Part shown: piece by piece, positions 35,500 to 45,217 of the stretch
Layout: each line of letters opens with the position of its first letter
How positions within the stretch are numbered: position 1 is the first letter of the stretch
NCBI RefSeq assembly: GCF_032999765.1
Contig: NZ_CP136051.1
Coordinates: 1,774,417 to 1,838,416, forward strand
Length of the DNA: 64,000 bases
Reading direction: 5' to 3'
Source of the DNA: Imperialibacter roseus
GTDB lineage: Bacteria; Bacteroidota; Bacteroidia; Cytophagales; Cyclobacteriaceae
The notes under the pieces: model-generated
Databases searched by the model: none
Told to the model about the DNA's origin: nothing
Seen by the model: the letters and a program-made list of their open reading frames with translations, nothing else
Made by a program: the position numbers and the translations under genes

Positions 35500-36089
35500 T
35501 TTCAGAAGAAGAAAGACTGAACCTTGCGCTGGCAGATATCGACAGCGTAAACAAGGAAGACCCAAGGCTTGTAGAGGTCGATGGCAAGCCATATCCTACC
35601 GAGTTGCTCTACAGCGTACGAATGACTGAAATGCTGCACTGGTTTGCCCCTCACGCCAGTGTGCAGTTGCAAATTGCAGCAAGAGGCCAGCACATTGGCC
35701 GTTGGAACAGTCCGAGAAACAGCTTCCCGATGGACAGACCGGGCTACCTGAAGTGGAGAAGCAAGCTTAAGCTGTACCATGCCGATCAGTTGTCGGGCAT
35801 TATGGAAAAGAGAGGATTCCCTCAAACCGACATTGATATCGTGAGGAACCTGATTATTAAAAAAGGTGTGAAGCAGGAGGGAGAGATAGCCACCCTGGAA
35901 GACGTTGTATGCCTGGTGTTTTTAAAATACTATGCTGCAGACTTTGCAGGCCAGCATGAAGAGGCCAAAGTCATAGATATTTTGCAAAAGACATGGGGAA
36001 AAATGACTGATAGGTGTCATCAGTGGGCACTATCCATGGAGTTGCCCGAGAGTGTGACTGCTCTTGTTAAAAAGGCGCTGGGAGCTTAA
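35496..36089 (+). CDS. DUF4202 domain protein
   Basis: A 197-residue cytoplasmic protein that begins inside the SUMT stop (ATGA overlap), so translation is coupled. It matches the DUF4202 family throughout: RMTEMLHWFAP, ARGQHIGRWNSPRNSFPMDR, GYLKWRSKL, and VVCLVFLKYYAADF. The conserved His/Arg/Asp set looks enzymatic, and the fold may be HD-like, but no activity is established to my knowledge. The overlap with SUMT in a nitrate island suggests a role in siroheme or nitrogen assimilation (inference). Confidence 0.85.
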   Translation: MISEEERLNLALADIDSVNKEDPRLVEVDGKPYPTELLYSVRMTEMLHWFAPHASVQLQIAARGQHIGRWNSPRNSFPMDRPGYLKWRSKLKLYHADQLSGIMEKRGFPQTDIDIVRNLIIKKGVKQEGEIATLEDVVCLVFLKYYAADFAGQHEEAKVIDILQKTWGKMTDRCHQWALSMELPESVTALVKKALGA

Positions 36090-36457
36090 TTACCTGCTTT
36101 TGGGTTAGGAAACAGGCCACTTTCATCTTCATCGGGCCTTTTGTGCAGGCATTGAAAGTCTTTTTCAACCGCAAGCTTCATTTCAAAGTCGGTATTGGCA
36201 TTGAGGGTTTGATACACGCCCTCTTCTTCGGACTCAGACCAGGCTTTGACCAGGCCCAAGGGAATCTCAATTCTTATTTCACCATTCTGATACTTGCTGG
36301 AGAACTCTCCGTTATCGCTGGTGGCCAGGGTGTATTTGAACGACTGATCGGGAGCAAATGCGACAGACTCAGTAACAGCACCTTGTGTCACCAAGTTTTT
36401 GATCTCATGCTGTTCCAGCCTCAGCCGGATCGAATTGCCCCTTGTTCTTAACTTCAT
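36086..36457 (-). CDS. Conserved hypothetical protein (possibly DUF7009)
   Basis: A 123-residue soluble protein starting MKLRTRGNSIRLRLEQHEI, a beta-rich opening I associate with a Bacteroidota family now listed as DUF7009. That assignment is from memory and uncertain. No signal peptide, no catalytic motif. It converges with the DUF4202 gene and their ends overlap by 4 bp. The C-terminus is charged and ends with FPNPKAGN. Function unknown. Confidence 0.65.
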   Translation of the reverse strand: MKLRTRGNSIRLRLEQHEIKNLVTQGAVTESVAFAPDQSFKYTLATSDNGEFSSKYQNGEIRIEIPLGLVKAWSESEEEGVYQTLNANTDFEMKLAVEKDFQCLHKRPDEDESGLFPNPKAGN

Positions 36458-36590
36458 TGTCCAACTTTATACTCAAAAGTACGAAAAAATACTTAGAATC
36501 TTATCGAGCCTGGTTCATCAATTCCTACGACTTGTGCCTTTTGAAACCGTGAAAGTTCTATGGATGCGTGGTAGAGAGCAGAAAGGCCAA

Positions 36591-36620
36591 TAAAAAAGGC
36601 CGTGGCGCATTTAAGCCACG
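36591..36620 (-). terminator. Rho-independent terminator of truA
   Basis: On the minus strand the stem CGTGGC / GCCACG (36615-36620 and 36601-36606) is followed by GCCTTTTTTATT. It begins 6 bp after the truA stop. Confidence 0.75.
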
Positions 36621-36625
36621 ACCAT

Positions 36626-37423
36626 TTAGTCACCTAGCCCCACCTTCAAAAAGCTGCTGAAGTCTTCCCTGGGTGTAATTTTCAAATAGGGGTACTCTAC
36701 CCTGGAGAGGTAAAGTCCGTTGGGCATTGCGAGAATCATGTTGGGTACTACTATTGTGTTTTTCAGGATATTTTCAAACTCTTCGAAGCTTAACTTTCTG
36801 GTACCTATTTTCAGCAGATAGGCGACCAAAAGCCGCACCATGCTCCTGAGAAAGCGATCGGCAGTGATGGTAAATCGCATGCGTTGTCCATCGTGACTAA
36901 CATACAGCCTGGCGTCGGTTACCTTGCAATGGGTGTGTTTGTAGTCGTCGGGCCGTTTGCAAACTGGCCTGAAATCGCTATAAAAGGGCAGTATGGCCGC
37001 TGCCTTTTGCATCGACTCATAGTCAAGATCACGCAGTCTGTTATAGCAGGAGCTGTACTTGTGCAGCACCGGATCTTCGTACAAATGGATAAAGTAATCG
37101 TAGGTTCTGGAGTTTGCATCGTACCTGCTGTGCCGGCCTTCTTCCATTTCCAGCACCTCATACACTGTAATGTCTTCCGGCAGGTTTTTGTTGAGCCGAA
37201 ACTTCAGGTCAAAGTCAACGTTGTGCTCAATGTCGATGTGCATCATGTACTGACTGGCATGCACGCCACTGTCGGTGCGCCCGCAACCATACACAGTCAC
37301 AGGGGCTTTAAAAATCTTATGCAGGGCTTTTTCTATTGTTTCCTGTACGCTGGTGGCTCTGGGTTGCCATTGCCAGCCGTGGTAGTTGCTGCCGTCAAAG
37401 CCAATATGCAAGAAATAGATCAT
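36626..37423 (-). CDS. truA: tRNA pseudouridine synthase A
   Basis: A 265-residue enzyme that converts uridines 38-40 of tRNA anticodon arms to pseudouridine. The catalytic Asp is in GCGRTDSGVHA (about residue 53). Other conserved blocks: RYDANSRTYDYFIH and RFLRSMVRLLV. Normal length. It stands alone, with its own terminator, between the nitrate island and a carbohydrate group. Confidence 0.93.
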   Translation of the reverse strand: MIYFLHIGFDGSNYHGWQWQPRATSVQETIEKALHKIFKAPVTVYGCGRTDSGVHASQYMMHIDIEHNVDFDLKFRLNKNLPEDITVYEVLEMEEGRHSRYDANSRTYDYFIHLYEDPVLHKYSSCYNRLRDLDYESMQKAAAILPFYSDFRPVCKRPDDYKHTHCKVTDARLYVSHDGQRMRFTITADRFLRSMVRLLVAYLLKIGTRKLSFEEFENILKNTIVVPNMILAMPNGLYLSRVEYPYLKITPREDFSSFLKVGLGD

Positions 37424-37508
37424 TCAGTCGTTCGCTTATAATGCTTCAAAGTAAGCGAGTTTCAATCGATCTATTGCCAGGGCATTCTTGTAAATGGAGT
37501 GATTGGTT

Positions 37509-38741
37509 CTATTGTCCAGTGAAGTTTACCTCTTTTGATACGCCGTTGATGGTTATTTTGTATTTACCGTAGAAAGCAGAAACGGCATATTCTCCTTTTT
37601 TATTAGCAACTCCTGAAGCTTTTGTCCACCATTCTTTGAAAATCAGGTTTTGATAGGCTTCAAGCGCTGGGGTAGGCGACCAGTCACGTTTGTAAAGCGA
37701 GGAAGCTTTGATCCAGTTATTGCCTTCCCAGAATCCCCACATCAATATACCCTCAACTGCCGGGTGAGCAAAACAGATCCGGTAGTAGTCGGCCATCTCT
37801 TTTGCTCTCTCCAACTCCTGTGCCGGTGTCATTACTGGCGGATTGTCACTTAAGTATTTCGAGCGTTGGCCGGGCATATTAAATTCCGTAATACGGATAG
37901 GTAAATTGAAAATAGCAAGCGAATCCAGGCACCGTTTCAGCTCTGCCCGGTCGAAAGTGTCGGTATGCAGATGCCCCTGCACACCAATGCCGGCAAGTGG
38001 CACTCCCTGCTTCAGCAGAAAGCGAATTTGTGCCATGTAGTCATCCAGTCGCTTGCCGGTAAGGATGTCGTAGTCGTTCAAAAAGAGCTTGATGTCAGGA
38101 TCGCCGTTGCGGGCCCATTGTGCCATCTGTTTGGTAATGTCGGATCCAAGCCGATCTTCGTAGTAGTTGCCGTGGATCATTTCATTGTTCAGGTCATACT
38201 CCACGAACCGCCCTTTGTATTTAGCAGTAACCGTTTCGGCCCGGGTTTGAAGTGTTTGTCTCAACTCCTCGTCATTCATCTCTTTTACCCATGGCTGCAC
38301 GAATTTCTCGATGCCCCAAAAAAGATTGTGTGCCCTCAAAGGGATATTGTTTGCTTCGGTGAAGCTTAGAATCGTGTCAATTGTTGCATAGTTAACATTG
38401 CCTTTCTCCCTCTCCATGCTGAGCCACTTCACTGCGTTTTCGGTGACTGCTGAGTTGAAGTTTTCCAGAAACTTCTCTTTGTAGGTCTTTTTGTCTGCTT
38501 CTGACCACCCGCCTACTATGCCGTTGCCAATGGCAGCGCCAAACCAGAAGTCGTGGCTTAGTTGCTCTACAGTGACCTTGTCGCCTGGCTTTGCTTTGAT
38601 GACTAGCTGGCCCTTACGATTGGCAGCAATGTCTTTTTCGATGCCGGGGTATTGCGCCAGAGCATAAGAAAAAAAGGTCAACTGTAGAACAATTGCCAGA
38701 CAAGAAAGAGCAGGCAGCCGCAGTTTATTCGATGAATTCAT
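37509..38741 (-). CDS. GH10 endo-1,4-beta-xylanase
   Basis: A 410-residue secreted glycoside hydrolase family 10 enzyme with a signal peptide ending SYALAQ. The acid/base Glu lies in DLNNEMIHG (about residue 187) and the nucleophile Glu in RITEFNMPG (about residue 285). Other family blocks: RAHNLFWG, GVQGHLHTD and GILMWGFWEGNNW. The N-terminal ~60 residues and the C-terminal ~50 look like small beta-rich extensions. It hydrolyses xylan. It lies on the same strand as the dehydratase gene upstream. Confidence 0.9.
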   Translation of the reverse strand: MNSSNKLRLPALSCLAIVLQLTFFSYALAQYPGIEKDIAANRKGQLVIKAKPGDKVTVEQLSHDFWFGAAIGNGIVGGWSEADKKTYKEKFLENFNSAVTENAVKWLSMEREKGNVNYATIDTILSFTEANNIPLRAHNLFWGIEKFVQPWVKEMNDEELRQTLQTRAETVTAKYKGRFVEYDLNNEMIHGNYYEDRLGSDITKQMAQWARNGDPDIKLFLNDYDILTGKRLDDYMAQIRFLLKQGVPLAGIGVQGHLHTDTFDRAELKRCLDSLAIFNLPIRITEFNMPGQRSKYLSDNPPVMTPAQELERAKEMADYYRICFAHPAVEGILMWGFWEGNNWIKASSLYKRDWSPTPALEAYQNLIFKEWWTKASGVANKKGEYAVSAFYGKYKITINGVSKEVNFTGQ

Positions 38742-38830
38742 AATTGACAGAGTGTTTGTTGATGGCGAAGCTGAAATTTCGATGACTACAACAAGTTACC
38801 CCATTCATCTGTCAGGTACAATGTAATTTG

Positions 38831-39757
38831 CTACCCGGCCAAAATCGCTTTCGACTGGTGAATGAGTGTTGCCAGTGTTTTTGATTCCTCGGCAGTGGGC
38901 ATCGTCAGTGGTGCTCTTACATCACCAGCATTTCGGCCAATGAGCTTTGCACCTGCTTTGATCAGGCTGACGGCGTACCCATTCTTTTTGGATCGAAGCC
39001 GCACAAATGGAATGTAGAATTCTCTAGTGATTTTGGCGACCGTTTCTTTATCGCCAGCTCTCAGGCTTTTGTAGAAAAGGTTAGCCAGCTCGGGTACGAA
39101 ATTGAAGACTGCCGATGAGTAAGTATTAACTCCTATGGAAAGGTAAGCCTCAGCAATAATCTCCGCTGTAGGTACGCCCCCAATATACGACAAGCGGCTG
39201 CCTACCGATTTGATGGTGTCATTAAGCTCCTGCATGTTGCCAGTGCCGTCTTTCAGGCCGATGAAGTTGTCGCAGTTGTCGGCCAGCTTTTGGATGTAGT
39301 CGGCAGAAAGCACGCCATTGGCCCGGTTGTAATAAATGACAGGTAGGCTGGTGTTGTCCATAATGGCCTTGGCGTACTCATAACAGCCGTCTTTCGGGCA
39401 CTCGGTGAGGTAGGGAGGCATCAGCAGCAGTGCACTCATACCAGCTTTTTCGGCTATTTTGGCAAAGGCAATGGCTTCCGGGATGCTACGGCCCACGCTG
39501 GAGATCATGGGTACTTTGGCCTGCACGGTTTCGGCAGTTACTTCCACGATCTTTTTGTACTCCTGCTCCGAGAGGGAGAAGAATTCGCCAGTTCCGCCGG
39601 CTACGAAGATAGACGACACCTTGTGTGTCACAAACCAGTCGAGGCGGGAGGCGTAGGTAGCGGGGTTGAACTGGCCTTTTTCATCCATATCGGTGATAGG
39701 AAAGGAGAGGAGGCCGTCTTCAAGGGAAGCTTTTATTTGGGTGAGGGTGAGTGACAT
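38831..39757 (-). CDS. 5-dehydro-4-deoxyglucarate dehydratase (DHDPS superfamily)
   Basis: A 308-residue TIM-barrel enzyme. The N-terminal SFPITDMDEKGQF and AGGTGEFFSLSEQEY are those of keto-deoxyglucarate dehydratases, which form 2-oxoglutarate semialdehyde from uronic-acid breakdown products. The Schiff-base Lys is in GLKDGTGNM (about residue 169) and the Tyr in PVIYYNRANG (about 143). Related aldolases use other sugar acids, so the exact substrate is not certain. With the xylanase next door it fits use of glucuronoxylan (inference). Confidence 0.85.
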   Translation of the reverse strand: MSLTLTQIKASLEDGLLSFPITDMDEKGQFNPATYASRLDWFVTHKVSSIFVAGGTGEFFSLSEQEYKKIVEVTAETVQAKVPMISSVGRSIPEAIAFAKIAEKAGMSALLLMPPYLTECPKDGCYEYAKAIMDNTSLPVIYYNRANGVLSADYIQKLADNCDNFIGLKDGTGNMQELNDTIKSVGSRLSYIGGVPTAEIIAEAYLSIGVNTYSSAVFNFVPELANLFYKSLRAGDKETVAKITREFYIPFVRLRSKKNGYAVSLIKAGAKLIGRNAGDVRAPLTMPTAEESKTLATLIHQSKAILAG

Positions 39758-39968
39758 GTGAAGTAGGTTTCAAATACTGGAGGCTAATATAGAGATCATT
39801 TGGGTTTGATGCACAAAGTGGTTAGTTGCATCTGTTTGAGCGCCAGTAGCAAGCTCTTGAGTTATTCCCCGGCAAACCAATCTCTGTTTTGGACAGCCTG
39901 CAAAAAAGAGATTGCTAATTTTCTCTAAAATAGTTAGACTTCTTTTTTAACTGTCATTTGCACTCACC

Positions 39969-40952
39969 ATGAGAAAATATCTGTCGATGCACCATTACCC
40001 GATTTCAGTTTCCCTTGTCATTTTGTTCCTGTCAACTGCGTGCAGCAAAGGGCCTGTCGGCGACTTATCTATTTTCCTCAGTACCCCCGATTTGGTGGCC
40101 TTCTGGACTTTCGGCGAAGAACCCGGGGAGCAGCGTGTGTCGGTGGGAGGCAGCCAAACACACTCGCTATCGGAAGTGGGTGGGCCCATTGCCCGGGCCG
40201 ATGTCGGGCCTTTTTCAGGTTACTCGGCCTACCTCGATGGCAGGCAATACCTGAGCATTCCTTATCAGGAAACCGGCGACCTCAACATCTGTGGGCCCAA
40301 TGCGCAGGTATCCATGTTTGCAGTTGTGAAGATTCATGACCTTGAGCAGAGCCGCACCATTGCTGGCATGTGGAGCGAAGGGAAAGGAAAAGATGATGAC
40401 ACAGGCACCCGGCAGTATGCCATGCTGATGAACATGCCTACCTACGGCGGGCCAAGACAGCTCGTGCCTCACATTTCTGCCGAAGGCGGCGTTACCATGC
40501 GGGCCGACAGCACCAAATTCCCCTGGTGTGCCGACTATGCTGCTACCAAACAGGAAGTGCCAGAGGAACGCTGGTGCACCCTGGCTTTTACGTACGACGG
40601 GAAATACATCAAAGCGTATATCGATGGGGTGTTTGAAGAAAGAATGCCAGACCCTGCCAGCGACAAAAGGGAGGACCCCTACTTTATGCAGGAAGGGCCT
40701 GGTGGTGGCAACCGGGGCATGAATCCCTACTATCATGGGCGGGGCATATTCTGCTACGATGAAACGCTGCACGGTCAAACCAAGCCCGACGGTGGTTCAG
40801 CTTTTACGGTCGGGGCACGCTACGCAGTGGGCTCCATGCTGAAGGAAGCCACCATTGGCTATTTTGGCGGCCTGGCGGTATTTGATAGAGCGCTGACGGA
40901 TGAGGAGATATTGAAGCTGCATGAGGCAAGCCATATAGAGCAATTGAAGTAG
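39969..40952 (+). CDS. LamG-domain lipoprotein
   Basis: A 327-residue exported lipoprotein with lipobox LSTACSKG (Cys about 25); a start at Met7 (39987) is also possible. The mature part is a single concanavalin A-like (LamG type) domain: LVAFWTFGEEPGEQ at the start, AFTYDGKYIKAYIDGV in the core and GGLAVFDRALTDEEILKLH at the end. Such domains bind glycans or other surface ligands. It is divergent from the dehydratase gene, with a 211-bp spacer. Confidence 0.82.
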   Translation: MRKYLSMHHYPISVSLVILFLSTACSKGPVGDLSIFLSTPDLVAFWTFGEEPGEQRVSVGGSQTHSLSEVGGPIARADVGPFSGYSAYLDGRQYLSIPYQETGDLNICGPNAQVSMFAVVKIHDLEQSRTIAGMWSEGKGKDDDTGTRQYAMLMNMPTYGGPRQLVPHISAEGGVTMRADSTKFPWCADYAATKQEVPEERWCTLAFTYDGKYIKAYIDGVFEERMPDPASDKREDPYFMQEGPGGGNRGMNPYYHGRGIFCYDETLHGQTKPDGGSAFTVGARYAVGSMLKEATIGYFGGLAVFDRALTDEEILKLHEASHIEQLK

Positions 40953-40997
40953 GTGTCTAAAACTGTTTCAGCTGGGTATCTTCGCAGCCTTCGCCTT

Positions 40998-41059
40998 GGT
41001 TCGTGTCTCACGAAACAGGCGGAGGGGAGTAACGAGTGCGTGAAGATATGCACCAGAAC
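40998..41059. repeat. GTTCTGG-type hairpin repeat, degenerate copy
   Basis: Contains GTTCGTGTCTCACGAAAC (a near-perfect small hairpin) and ends GCACCAGAAC, the tail seen in the other members at 50376, 52311, 54842, 59405 and 60114. It lies downstream of the LamG gene. Confidence 0.45.
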
Positions 41060-41422
41060 CTTTGGATAGATAGCTTTATCTATTTCAAAGCTTCTGTCGA
41101 TATGGTGATTACATCCAGTCGTTAATTTGCGAAGGGGTATTCTTGAAGTGGAAAAAGGCTATACAATTTACCGACAGCTGCACTGACTACTTGAATAGCC
41201 CGCCGCAGACTTGCAGTGCTTTTGCCCAGCCTGGGCAAAGCTGCCGCAAGCTTGTTTTGGATTTGCCCGGGTTGGGCAGGGGGTGGGGAAGAAGTTGTGC
41301 AAGCCAAAGGCATTGCACCAGCGTTCAGTGCTTTTAGCTGGCTTTGCTGGTTGGACTTGCGAGGCATTGCGCTGACATTTGGTGGCTTAGCTCAGCGGTT
41401 TAAAAGGGAAGAGGTTCAGGCT
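41060..41422. other. Intergenic DNA with GC-rich palindrome, no gene seen
   Basis: About 360 bp without a credible gene. It holds a perfect palindrome, TTTGCCCAG-C-CTGGGCAAA (41221-41239), and repeated short words such as CAGTGCTTT and GCATTG. Composition is much richer in GC than the broken nuclease gene that follows. Confidence 0.5.
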
Positions 41423-42281
41423 TTACGCAGCTCTGCCGCAGCATTTTTTATACTTAATGCCACTTCCACATGGGCAGTACTCATTTCGTCCTATTTTCTT
41501 ATTGAATTTGATAGTCTTTCCTTCATTTATGCCGTCAAATAGAGTTTTGACGTAGCCTTCTAGTTCCTCATCATATTGCCATTTTTCATTATTGAAAGCA
41601 ATAGCATCAATAGTCCTTCCACTATCCTTGAGGCAACCAATTCCAATCCAGACATTAGCTCTGCTTTTATATTTTCTACCTCTGCTATGAAGGTAAAGTC
41701 TTTCCTGTAGCTCTTCGAGATTATTATTGTGCCAAGAAATGAAGGTTAACCCATGAGTTGATCGCTCGGGTCCTGACATTAAAGTAAAATTATGAGTCTT
41801 TCCATCTAGCTGGGTTTTTTCTTTAGTAAGCCGCAGTTGATTGGTCAAGTTGTCCCTTGACACTTCAGACCAATCGAGAAGATGAAATATTACGTCGGTC
41901 TTTTTTGGGAAGTTGAAATCGTCAATTTGATAGATTAGATCATCAAAGAATTCATTTTTCCATTTGTTTCTAACTTTATCAGTTTGAGATGAAGTCTCGA
42001 TGCCGAGTTTGTGAGGGTAATAATTTCTGTCAATCAGTTGCCCGTATTCACGGTCAATCAACACATGATCGTATTCTGGATTTTTCCATAATTTCTGCAG
42101 AAGATGAAAGCCCAAAAAATGCATTTCTTCGTCGGAATGATAGTGATCCATCAGATTGATTCTTTGCCTCACATAATAGAATAGATCATAGGGGCTATTC
42201 AGGTAAAATAGAATTAAATCTAAATCGAAGATTGTTAAGACAAGAGGGTAAGGGGCTGTATCATTTTTTTCAAGCAGTGAT
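41423..42281 (-). pseudogene. 3' half of an IS-interrupted gene: SEC-C domain part
   Basis: The frame is open from the left target duplication (42275-42281) to the stop at 41423, 283 codons beyond the duplication. It ends with a SEC-C zinc motif (CPCGSGIKYKKCC) and is AT-rich compared with its neighbours. The possible internal starts (GTG at 42172, ATG at 42151) would cut into sequence that reads as protein right up to the insertion (DLDLILFYLNSPYDLFYYV). It continues the reading frame of the fragment at 43580-45040 exactly. See that entry for the joined protein. Confidence 0.82.
42275..42281. repeat. Left target-site duplication of the IS element
   Basis: CAGTGAT, repeated at 43580-43586 on the other side of the element. 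Confidence 0.75.
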
Positions 42282-43579
42282 GGTAGTATTACATTAACTG
42301 TGTCAGTCTTTAAATATTAAGCTTCAGTCTGTCTCCAAAGATAATGGAAAGTTGAGCTAAAGTCTGGTTCCAGTTGTGTACTGGTCTGTTCCACTTTGAA
42401 CAGATATTCTCCTGAGCCAGGAACAGCAGTTTCATCAAAGCATCTTCAGAAGTAAAGGCTCCTTTGCTCTTGGTTACGTTGCGTATCTGTCTGTAAAACC
42501 CTTCAATGATATTGGTGGTATAGATGATACGCCTGATCTCTTTGGAGTATTGGAAGTAGCAGGAAAGCCTGGCCCAGTTCTTTCTCCAGGAGTCGATCAC
42601 TTTAGGGTATTTGCTGCCCCAGACAGCAGCTAGCTGATCCAGCTGTCTCTCTGCTAACTCTTTGGTGGAAGCCTGATAGACGGGCTTAAGATCCTTCATA
42701 AATGCCTTGAGGTCTTTGTAGGACAAGTACTTCTGAGAGTTACGGATTTGATGCACCACACACAGCTGTACCTCAGTATTAGGGAAGATTGACTCTATGG
42801 CATCAGCAAAGCCTGTCAGGTTATCTATGCTAGCAATGAAGATGTCTTCAACACCACGGTTCTGCAGATCTGTAAGCACCTGCAACCAGAACTTAGAGCC
42901 CTCATTTTCATTGATATACATGCCCAGAAGCTCTTTGTAGCCCTCCTGATTCAATCCAATCATACAATACACTGCACGATTGAGTACCCTGCCTTCATGA
43001 CGAACTTTGTAGTGAATAGCATCCAGCCAAACAAAGGGATAGACCGACTCCAGAGGCCTGCTGCGCCACTCTTGCACCAGAGGTAGTATCTTGTCTGTTA
43101 CACGGCTTATGGTGGCGGTAGACACGTCTAGGCCATACATTTCCTGTAAATGATCGCTGATATCACCATAGCTGGCGCCACGGGCATACAGGGCTAGTAT
43201 TTGCCTGTCCAGGTCAACACCTAAGGTTCGCTGGCGCTTGGGAACCATCTCTGGATCGAAGGTACCATTGCGATCCCTGGGCGTGTCTATCTCGACATTG
43301 CCCAGACTCGTTTTCAAAACCTTACTGCCCTTACCATTCTTGCGATTAGGCACTTCCTCGTCCAGATGAGCATCCAGCTCACCCGAAAGAGCTTCTTCAA
43401 GAAATTCCTTAAGTAATGGAGTGAAGACACCTTCTTTGCCTAACAGGCTGTCTCCTTGCTTGAGCCGCTGAGTAGCGCTCTTCTTGAAGGTCTCATAGTC
43501 AAATTTTCCTTTTTCCATTTATATCAAGTTATCGATTTTTACTAAATCAATGACTTGACACAGTTATTGTAACACTCTC
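42282..43579. mobile_element. Complete IS256-family insertion sequence, 1298 bp
   Basis: Bounded by 24-bp imperfect inverted repeats (42282-42305 and 43556-43579, 20 of 24 matching; shared core TAACTGTGTCA) and by a 7-bp direct duplication CAGTGAT. IS256-family elements usually make 8 bp, so one end may be off by a base. It carries a single intact transposase gene. It split a predicted nuclease-like gene, and both halves are still in frame with each other, so the insertion appears recent. Confidence 0.9.
42310..43518 (-). CDS. IS256-family (mutator-type) transposase
   Basis: A 402-residue transposase of full length. The DDE catalytic residues can be placed: Asp in FVWLDAIHYKV, Asp in IASIDNLTGF, and Glu in NIIEGFYRQIRN. 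The zone between them has the family's C-x2-H block (LCVVHQIRNS). No frameshift or internal stop is present, so it is probably active. Confidence 0.95.
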   Translation of the reverse strand: MEKGKFDYETFKKSATQRLKQGDSLLGKEGVFTPLLKEFLEEALSGELDAHLDEEVPNRKNGKGSKVLKTSLGNVEIDTPRDRNGTFDPEMVPKRQRTLGVDLDRQILALYARGASYGDISDHLQEMYGLDVSTATISRVTDKILPLVQEWRSRPLESVYPFVWLDAIHYKVRHEGRVLNRAVYCMIGLNQEGYKELLGMYINENEGSKFWLQVLTDLQNRGVEDIFIASIDNLTGFADAIESIFPNTEVQLCVVHQIRNSQKYLSYKDLKAFMKDLKPVYQASTKELAERQLDQLAAVWGSKYPKVIDSWRKNWARLSCYFQYSKEIRRIIYTTNIIEGFYRQIRNVTKSKGAFTSEDALMKLLFLAQENICSKWNRPVHNWNQTLAQLSIIFGDRLKLNI

Positions 43580-45040
43580 CAGTGATCGGGCTTGGTGAGT
43601 TAGTGCAGGATAGTTTTCGGTCGTAACAATGAGAATGTATACATCTTCTATATTATCAATGATATTAAGCCTATTTCCATTTTCATCACGGAAAATCGAG
43701 TTTTTCTCAATGATTTTTGTTCGGCTTGTCATTCCCTGTTCATAGGCATCTTGAACAGCTCCTTTAAAATCGGTCTTCAGTTGATTTGAATTTCCTTTGC
43801 GAGACAATTGGGTTAACTTCTTGGACTTTACCTGAACGCAGATTGCCTTGTTGCCTAGAATGCATAGAACGTCAATATCAGTATCATCGTACCCTCTTTT
43901 TGATTCAATTTTTATGGACTTATAAATTCTGTTTTCACCAACAACAGCTTTAAGGAGTTCAAAGGCGATTTCCTCTCCAGCTTTACCTCTACTTTCCGCC
44001 AGGCTATTTCGATAGGATTTGTCTTCAGTCATCCAGTAGTAGGGGCTTTCGTAAACTGCTTCAAAAACAGAAAATATGATTGGGACAAAATATTTATCTG
44101 ATCCGAATGGAATTATAGGGCTCGCTGAGAGAATGTTAAAATCTCCGATGTTTTGAAAATTTTCATTTCGTCCAAATGGAGAGTTGGCTATTGAGAATTT
44201 TTTTAAGAATCTTGAAATTTTGTGTTTTGGAAGAAAGTCGCTTGGTGTGATAGAAAATAAATCTAGAAGTCCCAGATAAAATGATTTCCACCCGTTTTCA
44301 GTTATTTGAGTTGGATCTAGCCCTTTAGCAAGATTACTTTCTGCTTCAAAAAATTCCGAAAATTGATAAAACTCCAATAATGCAAGGAAGTCATCTCTCT
44401 CTTTTTTTGGAATTGACTTACCTTTTCTTAAGTCCTTGAGGATTTGCTGCTTGTTTTCTTTTAGCCCTATGAAATTAACTCTTTGAAACTTGTCTTGATG
44501 TAGTTTTTTGATGTGAGTTACAATTTCAAGGATATTGTCGAAGTCAAAGTCAGCGTTTCTGTTCAACCATTCTTCATTGTATTTATACTTTCTTTTAAGA
44601 AACTCTAGATATTGAATGTCATATATTCCATCACCAGAATAGAAGATTGGTTCGATGAACATATTCTCGTCTCCAAAAAAATCTTTATCGTTTGGAGCGT
44701 TTTGAGAGCTAGGATTTTTGATTAGTTGTTCTATTTTAGCTTGGAAGGGTGCGGTGGTCGAATAATGCAATTCTTCCATGAGGTGATAGGTTTTTTTCTT
44801 TAGCTCAATTAATTCAAATGGAGATTTTGGGGTTTCTAGTGAAATTTCATCTTGAATTAAGAACCCAAGAAGCATAAGAATTTCGTTCTTATTCAGTCTC
44901 GATCGATAGTCGGTCTCGTGCATCGCTTCCACATTTAAGTGAAAGTCATCCACTAGGATTAAGCAAATGGTGTATAGGAACCCCTTTGTTCTTACCAGCT
45001 GTTTTATATCCATCAGTACTTCGGATGTATCTCTTAGCAT
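43547..45040 (-). pseudogene. 5' half of an IS-interrupted gene: PD-(D/E)XK nuclease-like part
   Basis: 487 native codons (starting ATG 45040, or 45013) followed by 10 codons read from the IS end. The first ~350 residues match nothing I recognise. Residues about 352-410 have the pattern of a PD-(D/E)XK restriction-endonuclease fold: E356-E357, Asp390 in DTDIDVL, then Q403-V-K405 in CVQVKSKK. Joined to 41423-42274 it gives a protein of about 770 residues with a nuclease-like centre and a C-terminal SEC-C motif. A truncated protein with the nuclease part could still be made. Low GC suggests horizontal origin. A defence role is possible but unproven. Confidence 0.78.
43580..43586. repeat. Right target-site duplication of the IS element
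   Basis: CAGTGAT, the partner of 42275-42281. In the gene's sense it encodes the same in-frame Ser-Leu codons (TCA CTG) on both sides. Confidence 0.75.
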
Positions 45041-45217
45041 TATTCGTATAACTTTAGATTAAAGTCTGTGCGCAGAAAGTGTTTTTGAGTAGCTGGTGTA
45101 ATTAGACCCTTTTCTTTTTGGAAGATAGGATAGATGAATCTAGCATATTTAGCGAAAAAAAAGTCAGTATTTTGCTAGGGTTTATCTAAGAATATAGAAA
45201 AAATGCAGCCCCGCCCT

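Noticed and set aside
42151-42172. Independent start for the SEC-C fragment (GTG 42172 or ATG 42151)
   Set aside because: The frame stays open and protein-like up to the IS duplication and joins the upstream fragment in frame, so it is better read as a gene fragment.
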